Shown here: positions 58,174 through 64,000 of the stretch, one piece after another
Numbering within the stretch: position 1 is the first letter of the stretch
Layout of the letters: each line of letters starts with the position of its first letter
Program-made: the position numbers and the translations under genes
The notes under the pieces: model-generated
What the model was told of the DNA's origin: nothing
The model's database searches: none
The model's input: the letters and a program-made list of their open reading frames with translations, nothing else
NCBI GenBank assembly: GCA_964617375.1
Contig: CAZTXQ010000001.1
Location: forward strand, 1 to 64,000
Direction of reading: 5' to 3'
Length of the DNA: 64,000 nt
DNA from: Firm-13 sp964617375
Lineage (GTDB): Bacteria; Bacillota; Clostridia; Saccharofermentanales; Saccharofermentanaceae

Positions 58174-60540
58174 TTAGAAATCTCTGGATCTGGAACCCGG
58201 ACGAGGTGTCTCGTCTTCACTTGCTGCCGTTGTCTTAGGCGCATCCGAAAAATCTTTTCTCTCTATTCTCTCGGGACGATCCGAATGTCCGCCCATTCTC
58301 TCGGGACGATCCGAATGTCCGCGGCCGCCACGATCACCGCGATCTCCGCCATGGTCAAATCCGCCTCTGCGCTCGCGTCCGGGACGATCGCCCATCGGAC
58401 GGTCTCCCATCGGGCGGCGGGGTACATCCGGAGAATCGACGAAGCCTTCCGGCTTGTCCGTGCAGTCTCTCATAGAAAGGTTGATACGGCCCTGGGCATC
58501 GATCTCAAGGACCTTAACCTTGACCTTATCGCCTTCCTTAACGACATCCTCAACCTTGTCGACACGGTTCCATGCCATCTTGGAGATATGCACAAGACCT
58601 TCCTTGCCGGGAAGGAATTCTACGAAGGCACCAAAAGCCATGAGACGCGTTACCGTTCCGTCAAACATCTGACCGACTTCCGGATCATTTACGATACCGT
58701 TAATGATGGCAAGCGCATGTGCTGCCTTCTCGGCATCCGGAGTCGCGATAAAAATACGTCCGTCGTCATTGATGTCAATCTGAGCACCGGTATCGGCAAT
58801 AATCTTATTGATGACTTTTCCGCCGGATCCGATAACTTCACGGATCTTGTCGACGGGAACCTGAGTCGTAATAATACGGGGCGCATACTTGGAGAGTTCG
58901 GCGCGCGGCGCAGAAAGTCTCGGAAGAAGGATATCATTGATGATGTGCAGTCTTCCCTTTCTGGTCAGCTCGAAAGCCTGTCGGATGATCTCGAGAGAAA
59001 GACCGTCAACCTTGATATCCACCTGAATGGATGTGATACCCAGCTCGGTACCCGCTACCTTGAAGTCCATATCGCCGAAGAAATCTTCGATTCCCTGAAT
59101 GTCCATGAATACGAGGAAATCGTCTTCATTCTCTTCGTTAATAATGAGACCTGTGGAAATACCGGCAACCGGACGCTTGATCGGAACACCGGCATCCATA
59201 AGAGCCATTGTGCTGGCGCATACTGAGCCCTGTGATGTGGATCCGTTCGACATCAGAATCTCGGAAACGGTACGGATGGCATATGGGAATTCTTCTTCGG
59301 ACGGCAGAACCGGAATCAGAGAACGCTCCGCAAGAGCACCGTGACCGATTTCGCGGCGGCCCGGAGAACGTGTGGCCTTCGCCTCACCTACCGAATAGCC
59401 GGGGAAATTATAGTGGTGCATGTAACGCTTGCTGTCATCGGCATCGAGTCCCTCAAGAACCTGGGCCTTTGAGAGAGGCGCCAATGTGCAGGCCGTCAGG
59501 ACCTGTGTCTGTCCGCGCTGGAAAAGTCCGGATCCGTGTACGCGCGGAAGAAGACCGACGTCGCAGGAAAGCGGACGGATCTGGTCGAGAGCACGACCGT
59601 CGACACGTACGTGTTCGCGGAAGAGATAATCTCTTACGACCTTCTTTTCGAGCTTATAAATCGATTCGGCGACATAGGGAAGATAATCTTCATGTGTCTC
59701 GGTGAGATAGGCCTTAACTTTCTCAGTAAGGGCAGCGACGTTTGCATCACGGACACTCTTGTCGTCGGAGAGAACCGCCTGACGCATATCGTCCCAACCG
59801 AATGCTTTAATGTATGCGAAAACATCCGCCGGCACTTCGGAAGACTTATATGAGAACTTAGGCTTGCCGATCTCGGCAGTAATCGATGCGATAAAATCAA
59901 CGATATCCTGAATGGTCTTATGACCGATCTCGATCGCGGCGAGCATTGTCTCGTCATCGACTTCGTTGGCGCCTGCCTCAACCATGCAGATCTTCTTCTT
60001 GGTTCCGGCAAGGGTTACATACATGCGGCTCTTCTCGCGCTGTTCCTCGGTCGGGTTGATGATAACCTCATCGTCGATCAGGCCGAGAATAACGCCGCCG
60101 ATCGGGCCGTTCCACGGAACATCCGAGATCATGATCGCAATAGACGTACCGATCATCGCGGCGATTTCAGGCGAACAGTCAGGATCTACGGACATGACGA
60201 GATTGTTTACAACAACATCATTTCTCAGATCTTTCGGGAAAAGAGGACGGATCGGACGGTCGATCACGCGTGATGTGAGAACGGCCTTCTCCGAAGGTCT
60301 TCCCTCGCGCTTGATAAAACCGCCGGGAATCTTGCCGACAGCATACATTTTCTCTTCGTAATCAACGGACAGAGGGAAAAAGTCGATACCTTCACGGGGA
60401 GTGGTGGATGCCGTCACCGTTGATACGATCGCAGTTTCACCGTAGCGAATCATACACGAGCCGTTGGCGAACTGGGCGAGTTTGCCGGTTTCCACAACAA
60501 GCGGACGGCCGGCCAGAGTCATTTCAAATTTTCTTTCCAT
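58174..60540 (-). CDS. pnp: polyribonucleotide nucleotidyltransferase (PNPase)
   Basis: This phosphorolytic 3'-5' exoribonuclease is central to mRNA decay. The 788-residue protein has two RNase PH domains (about 1-210 and 310-550, with FPGYSVGEAKATRSPGRREI), a KH domain (VIGSGGKVINKI), an S1 domain (GTVTRLMAFGAFVEFLPGKE), and an unusual tail of about 95 residues made of MGDRP and HSDRPERM repeats and RGG-like stretches. The tail is positively charged and disordered and probably binds RNA or partners. AGGAGG precedes the ATG. A long structured leader lies upstream. Confidence 0.97.
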   Translation of the reverse strand: MERKFEMTLAGRPLVVETGKLAQFANGSCMIRYGETAIVSTVTASTTPREGIDFFPLSVDYEEKMYAVGKIPGGFIKREGRPSEKAVLTSRVIDRPIRPLFPKDLRNDVVVNNLVMSVDPDCSPEIAAMIGTSIAIMISDVPWNGPIGGVILGLIDDEVIINPTEEQREKSRMYVTLAGTKKKICMVEAGANEVDDETMLAAIEIGHKTIQDIVDFIASITAEIGKPKFSYKSSEVPADVFAYIKAFGWDDMRQAVLSDDKSVRDANVAALTEKVKAYLTETHEDYLPYVAESIYKLEKKVVRDYLFREHVRVDGRALDQIRPLSCDVGLLPRVHGSGLFQRGQTQVLTACTLAPLSKAQVLEGLDADDSKRYMHHYNFPGYSVGEAKATRSPGRREIGHGALAERSLIPVLPSEEEFPYAIRTVSEILMSNGSTSQGSVCASTMALMDAGVPIKRPVAGISTGLIINEENEDDFLVFMDIQGIEDFFGDMDFKVAGTELGITSIQVDIKVDGLSLEIIRQAFELTRKGRLHIINDILLPRLSAPRAELSKYAPRIITTQVPVDKIREVIGSGGKVINKIIADTGAQIDINDDGRIFIATPDAEKAAHALAIINGIVNDPEVGQMFDGTVTRLMAFGAFVEFLPGKEGLVHISKMAWNRVDKVEDVVKEGDKVKVKVLEIDAQGRINLSMRDCTDKPEGFVDSPDVPRRPMGDRPMGDRPGRERRGGFDHGGDRGDRGGRGHSDRPERMGGHSDRPERIERKDFSDAPKTTAASEDETPRPGSRSRDF
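58265..58324 (-). repeat. tandem 30-bp repeat in the pnp C-terminal tail
   Basis: Two 30-bp units (58265-58294, 58295-58324) match at 28 positions or more and encode a repeated HSDRPER motif. A second in-frame 15-bp repeat nearby (about 58389-58418) encodes MGDRP twice. These are slippage-type expansions of the RNA-binding tail. Confidence 0.9.
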
Positions 60541-60562
60541 ATTTACCTCCTGGAATAGATAT

Positions 60563-60673
60563 ACTTAAGTCACCCAGGGCGGTAGCTTGTAGATTCATAT
60601 ATCGTACGAACCCTATATCGGGACGGACGATCCATCAATCTACCCACTACGGCCCTACCTAAGTGACTTGAGT
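60563..60673 (-). promoter_or_regulatory. long stem-loop in the pnp 5' leader
   Basis: The leader folds into one irregular stem. Pairings: 60563-60573 with 60663-60673 (11 bp with one mismatch in RNA), 60576-60580 with 60652-60656, 60582-60585 with 60647-60650, 60589-60595 with 60637-60643, and 60601-60605 with 60627-60631, with a CCC/GGG tip. It starts about 10 nt after the predicted transcription start and ends 23 nt before the ATG. In E. coli a leader stem is cut by RNase III and used by PNPase for autoregulation; the same is inferred here. Confidence 0.75.
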
Positions 60674-60689
60674 GCAAAAATATAGATTT

Positions 60690-60695
60690 ATTATA
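60690..60695 (-). promoter_or_regulatory. candidate -10 box of pnp
   Basis: TATAAT on the minus strand would give a start near 60683, directly before the leader stem. The -35 is not recognisable. Confidence 0.45.
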
Positions 60696-60736
60696 CCCTA
60701 AAGTTCCTATATTTTTCTTTTTTTTGCCGGAACTTC

Positions 60737-60766
60737 AAAAAAAGGTGAGCTGTAAAGCTCACCTTT
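60737..60766 (-). terminator. intrinsic terminator after rpsO
   Basis: On the minus strand AAAGGTGAGCT pairs with AGCTCACCTTT around TTAC, followed by a run of T. It separates rpsO from pnp, so pnp needs its own promoter. Confidence 0.9.
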
Positions 60767-60784
60767 CGTTGAATTGCCAGCTGA

Positions 60785-61048
60785 TTACTTTCTGATTCCG
60801 AGTTTGGCGATGATCGTTCTGTAACGCTCAATGTCAATACGTGTCAGATAGTCAAGAAGTCCTCTTCTCTGTCCGACCATCGTCAGAAGTCCTCTTCTGG
60901 AATGGTGGTCGTTCTTGTGAACCTTAAGGTGTTCTGTCAGGTGGTTGATACGGGCTGTCAGAATTGCGATCTGAACTTCCGGTGAACCTGTGTCGCCTTC
61001 CTTAAGTCCGTACTCTTTGATAATTTCAGCTTTGTTAATCGTGTCCAT
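60785..61048 (-). CDS. rpsO: 30S ribosomal protein S15
   Basis: The 87-residue protein has the S15 pattern: IIKEYGLKEGDTGSPEVQIA, LTEHLKVHKNDHHSRRGLL and LDYLTRIDIERY. ATG at 61048 has GGAGGT 7 nt upstream; the ATG 3 nt earlier is too close. It has its own promoter, a 75-nt leader with pairing potential (61078-61083 with 61121-61126, and 61083-61087 with 61098-61102), compatible with the S15 autoregulation known in other bacteria. rpsO-pnp is a conserved order. Confidence 0.98.
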   Translation of the reverse strand: MDTINKAEIIKEYGLKEGDTGSPEVQIAILTARINHLTEHLKVHKNDHHSRRGLLTMVGQRRGLLDYLTRIDIERYRTIIAKLGIRK

Positions 61049-61130
61049 CATGATACCTCCATCATAGTCCTGTGGCAAAGTATATGGCTTGGACGTTCCA
61101 TAAACTGTGACCACGGCAAAATACTTATGA

Positions 61131-61159
61131 AGTTTAACACACACAAATGCTTCTGTAAA
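61131..61159 (-). promoter_or_regulatory. rpsO promoter
   Basis: On the minus strand TTTACA (61154-61159) and TAAACT (61131-61136) are separated by 17 nt, with an extended -10 TG. Confidence 0.55.
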
Positions 61160-61215
61160 CAGATCAAAAGTGAAATAGGCTTTACCATATGACTATGGTG
61201 CAAATCCTTTACATG

Positions 61216-62610
61216 TTACTTTTCGCGAAGAAGAACGGCTCTGGCTGCTTTAATGCCGCTGGCACCGGCCTGTGATAACCCCCGTGTGATTCCCGCTCCG
61301 TCACCGATCGCGAAAAAGTTCTTAAGTCCCGTTTCAAGCTCGGAGCTCAAGTTCAGGCGGGCGCTGTAGAACTTCACTTCTACGCCGTAGAGCAATGTAT
61401 CCTGGTTTGCCGTACCGGGGGCGAGCTTGTCGAGCACATGAATCATCTCGATGATATTGTCGAGATGACGTTTCGGCAAGACCAGCGAAAGGTCGCCGGG
61501 CGTTGCCTCAAGGGTCGGTTTGACAAATCCCTGCGGCAGACGATGCGCATTCGTACGGCGTCCGTCAATCAAATCGCCGAATCGCTGCACCATGATTCCG
61601 CCGCCGAGCATATTCGACAGGGACGCAATCCTCTTGCCGTACGCATACGGTTCGTTAAAAGGTGTGGTAAAGGTGTTGCTGACCAGAAGCGCAAAGTTCG
61701 TATTCTCGCTTCGCAAGGCCGGATCCGTATAGCTGTGGCCGTTGACCGTAATAATGCCGTCTGTATTCTCCGTGACGACATGACCGTACGGGTTCATGCA
61801 GAAGGTGCGAACGACATCCTTATACTGTTTGGTGCGGTACAGAAGCTTAGCTTCATACATCGCATCCGTAATCTCTTTAAAAACGATGGCCGGAAGCTCA
61901 ACACGAACGCCTAGATCGACCTGATTGTTAATCATCGGAAGAGAGAGCTTATGACATTGCTTGGAAAACCATTCGGCGCCGGAACGTCCGGGCGCCGCAA
62001 TCAGATACTTGCAGTCGATGCTTCCGATGGAAGTTTCCAGATGATATTTGCCGTTCGCAAGCGGTTCTATTTCCGAAACCCTCGTATTGCAGGACAAATC
62101 CAGGTGCTTTTCGAGCCACTTCGATTGTTCCAGAAGGATTTCGCGGTTACGCTCTGTACCCAGATGCTTGCACCTGGCATCCATCAGATGAAGATCATAA
62201 CTTACTGCTTTTCTTCGGATCGTGTCGGCCGTAGGTGTCATTGTCGAAAAGACCTCGTCGGTCGCGCCGAATTTAAGATTAATCGAATCGACGTAATCGA
62301 TCAGATCCATTACGTCGCTGTCTTTCATGTAGTCGTTCAGCCAGCCGCCAAACTGCGTTGTGAAATTGAATTTCCCGTCGGAAAAAGCGCCCGCACCGCC
62401 AAAACCGCGCATAATGGCACACGGTTTGCAATTGATACAGCTGTCAACCTTCTTACTGATGATTGGACAGGAACGCTCCTCTATTCGGGTTCCCTGCTCA
62501 AGGAGAATCACCTTCAAATCGGGATTCCTGCTGGTCAATTCATAACCTGCAAAAATTCCGGCAACACCCGCTCCGATAATTACGACATCATACTCTTTTA
62601 CGTCTGACAT
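61216..62610 (-). CDS. NAD(P)/FAD-dependent dehydrogenase (COG2509-type)
   Basis: The 464-residue flavoprotein has the N-terminal FAD-binding VVIIGAGVAGIFAGYEL and the C-terminal GDGAGITRGLSQAGASG, with a CINCKPCAIMRGFGGAGAFSDGK segment carrying two to three cysteines. These match a clostridial family of uncharacterised FAD-dependent dehydrogenases. The substrate is unknown. AGGAG supports the ATG at 62610. It is separated from rpsO by that gene's promoter. Confidence 0.88.
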   Translation of the reverse strand: MSDVKEYDVVIIGAGVAGIFAGYELTSRNPDLKVILLEQGTRIEERSCPIISKKVDSCINCKPCAIMRGFGGAGAFSDGKFNFTTQFGGWLNDYMKDSDVMDLIDYVDSINLKFGATDEVFSTMTPTADTIRRKAVSYDLHLMDARCKHLGTERNREILLEQSKWLEKHLDLSCNTRVSEIEPLANGKYHLETSIGSIDCKYLIAAPGRSGAEWFSKQCHKLSLPMINNQVDLGVRVELPAIVFKEITDAMYEAKLLYRTKQYKDVVRTFCMNPYGHVVTENTDGIITVNGHSYTDPALRSENTNFALLVSNTFTTPFNEPYAYGKRIASLSNMLGGGIMVQRFGDLIDGRRTNAHRLPQGFVKPTLEATPGDLSLVLPKRHLDNIIEMIHVLDKLAPGTANQDTLLYGVEVKFYSARLNLSSELETGLKNFFAIGDGAGITRGLSQAGASGIKAARAVLLREK

Positions 62611-62732
62611 ATTAAATCTCCTATGCAATGATCATACGAACACAAAGCAAGTATAACACATGCAGGAATTTTTTTGAGTCCTACGATCAAAGAAGAACCG
62701 GAGAAGAAAAGTTCCGCGGAGGCCAGAAAATA

Positions 62733-63536
62733 TCAGAACAGACGGTTCTCTGTTTTTCTTTTCATATACAATTCGGAACGGGTTTGTGTGATATACGGCA
62801 ACAGTCCGAAGCTCAGAAGTCCGAGTGTCAATATCGTCAGAATCCACCAGCCGATATAAGAAAGGTCCAGGAGAAGCAATTTTTTCTTCATACCGTAAGT
62901 CATTTGTTTGCTTCGGTTCATCGCATTCTTCGTTCCGATCGCCGGATTATCGGCCAGGATAAAATTCACAAAGCTATAGGCATACGTCCGATTCACAAGA
63001 ATAGCGATATATCCTATGCTCCCAATAAAGAAAAGCAGCAACGGCAAAGAATATTTGTAGCCATAGTAATAGAAATATTGAAAAAACTCCTGAAGGTCTT
63101 TAGGCACAATGAATTTTTCGGCGCTGAATATGATGGTGTATATGGTAAAGTAGAAAGAAATATAAAACGGGATATAGAATAAGCTGGCTGCATATTGCCA
63201 TATATAGAGCCAAAGTGATCTGTAGAAGGTACCGCCTACGATTCGTTTGTAGATTCCCGATTGAAAAGAGTAAAACAGCATCGATATGCGGGGTGTTCCT
63301 TCTTCATGCGAATTGGAGATAAACCATCTTGTATAGCCAACCATTATAGGATTATAAACAAGCAGAAAGACAAGAATACAAACGATCGCCCATACGATTT
63401 GAGTAACAGCCCCGCCCATAATTTTGTTATTATCCGACGTCGTGACACTGCCGCTTACCTGCACAGTCGATATCAAAGCCAAATTCTGTTCTCTCTGAAT
63501 GTTCGATAATTCGGACGGTATCTGCGTCAGGAGCAA
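62733..63536 (-). CDS. DUF975 family membrane protein, main part (frameshifted at its start)
   Basis: The roughly 265-residue reading frame has about five TM helices and the DUF975 C-terminal pattern: AMNRSKQMTYGMKKKLLLLDLSYIGWW, whose core is diagnostic, and TQTRSELYMKRK. DUF975 proteins are integral membrane proteins of unknown role. The only start in this frame is TTG at 63536, which lacks a ribosome-binding site and falls inside the first TM helix. A proper start with GGGGGG spacing lies at 63631 in another frame, which ends at 63527. The whole gene therefore looks shifted by one base in the T-rich run around 63535-63552. Confidence 0.75.
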   Translation of the reverse strand: MLLTQIPSELSNIQREQNLALISTVQVSGSVTTSDNNKIMGGAVTQIVWAIVCILVFLLVYNPIMVGYTRWFISNSHEEGTPRISMLFYSFQSGIYKRIVGGTFYRSLWLYIWQYAASLFYIPFYISFYFTIYTIIFSAEKFIVPKDLQEFFQYFYYYGYKYSLPLLLFFIGSIGYIAILVNRTYAYSFVNFILADNPAIGTKNAMNRSKQMTYGMKKKLLLLDLSYIGWWILTILTLGLLSFGLLPYITQTRSELYMKRKTENRLF

Positions 63537-63631
63537 AATGAAAACAAAAGCAGGGTAATCAGCAGCGCTCCTCCAAGGTGCTTCTTAAGACGATTCCAGC
63601 CCTCTTTCTTAATACTCCTGCAACTCCACAT
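63527..63631 (-). pseudogene. N-terminal fragment of the frameshifted DUF975 gene
   Basis: ATG at 63631, with GGGGGG 7 nt upstream, opens a 34-codon frame, MWSCRSIKKEGWNRLKK then a hydrophobic stretch, the usual DUF975 N-terminus. It ends at TGA 63527-63529. Shifting by one base in the run of T residues would join it to the TM helix (AFVFILLLTQIPSEL) of the main part. Confidence 0.75.
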
Positions 63632-63671
63632 ACAAAATCCCCCCTCATGATTCGATCTTCAAATGAGTTCG

Positions 63672-64000
63672 TCACATCTGTGAAAATTCTGCTTTTCGCG
63701 CAAAATACAGCTCGGTCTGAGTTGCCGTAAGGTACGGTATGAGAAAGAGCGATCCATAGCCGCACGTCAAGAAAACAAGAGCCCACCAACCGATGAAGGA
63801 CAATTCCAGGAAAAACATATGAAGCTTCTGCCCCTTGGACATTGCAATACTCTTCTTCAGAGCTTCACGGAATCCAAGCGAAGGATCATCGATTAAGAGA
63901 AAACTCGTGAACATGTAGGCATAGTATTTATTCATAATAATAATTGCGTAAAGAATAAACCCGACCAGATAAATTCCGGTTAGAATCATGAGAACAGCGA
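63672..64000 (-). CDS. DUF975 family membrane protein (5' part outside the window)
   Basis: The visible C-terminal 109 codons include one to two TM helices and FREALKKSIAMSKGQKLHMF, GWWALVFLTCG and TQTELYFARKAEF, closely parallel to the downstream DUF975 gene. The frame stays open to the window edge, so the N-terminus is missing. It starts upstream of the frameshifted copy on the same strand and the two are tandem paralogues, 40 nt apart. Confidence 0.85.
   Translation of the reverse strand, partial: AVLMILTGIYLVGFILYAIIIMNKYYAYMFTSFLLIDDPSLGFREALKKSIAMSKGQKLHMFFLELSFIGWWALVFLTCGYGSLFLIPYLTATQTELYFARKAEFSQM

Noticed and set aside
63527..63560. Programmed -1 frameshifting in the DUF975 gene
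   Set aside because: No X-XXY-YYZ heptamer is in the correct frame and no downstream pseudoknot is evident; a one-base indel in a T run explains it better.

Overview
The window looks like a core segment of a chromosome from a Gram-positive-type anaerobe, most likely a member of the Clostridia (Bacillota). The grounds are strong AGGAGG ribosome-binding sites, frequent TTG starts, RbgA (YlqF), YlxM-Ffh, KhpA-RimM-TrmD, a Gram-positive type SOS box in front of recA, an L19-type leader in front of rplS, several Sec lipoproteins, EFR1 and DUF975 proteins, and no outer-membrane genes. Base composition is close to even in the core; the first 4.4 kb and parts of 46.9-50 kb are more AT-rich. Genus or family cannot be fixed from the sequence alone.

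Layout. 1-4.4 kb: the 5' end of a tRNA with a clear promoter, then a compact minus-strand operon for exported proteins of unknown role (a small cysteine-containing secreted protein, a lipoprotein, and a large lipoprotein with a solute-binding-like C-terminal half). 4.4-10.2 kb: aspartate-semialdehyde dehydrogenase, a XerC-like recombinase, DAHP synthase, an M18 aminopeptidase and a PHP phosphatase. 10.3-12.6 kb: iscS-iscU plus a lipoprotein. 12.8-21.8 kb: one minus-strand run, aspartate aminotransferase-purB-second cysteine desulfurase-thiI-AIR-synthase-like protein-glyA-rarA, in which the second desulfurase is coupled to ThiI for tRNA thiolation.

21.8-37.8 kb is a long minus-strand information-processing block: recA-recX-rimO-pgsA, acpP, rnc, smc-ftsY, ylxM-ffh-rpsP-khpA-rimM-trmD, rplS, rbgA-rnhB-yraN. 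Internal promoters and terminators divide it. 37.9-46.5 kb is a tightly packed proC-rnhA-nudix-ftsK-folD-cinA-murJ operon. 46.6-55.6 kb is more accessory: tRNA-Trp, an SDR with a long helical extension, an EFR1 flavodoxin-ferredoxin, an ASCH protein, a MacB/FtsX-type ABC pair, an acetyltransferase, TraX, a ferritin-like protein and a FabG-like reductase. 55.8-64 kb holds two plus-strand membrane proteins around a tRNA-Pro gene, then pnp and rpsO, a FAD-dependent dehydrogenase, and two tandem DUF975 membrane proteins, one frameshifted and one cut by the window edge.

No CRISPR array, transposase, phage module or obvious defence island is visible. The most interesting signals are non-coding: a roughly 110-nt irregular stem at the 5' end of the predicted pnp transcript, an exact 28-bp duplication that turns the end of rnc into its own terminator, a perfect 30-bp palindrome between two exported-protein genes, an inverted repeat that contains the ylxM -35 box, and the frameshift in the DUF975 gene. 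I do not see a clearly new multi-gene system.
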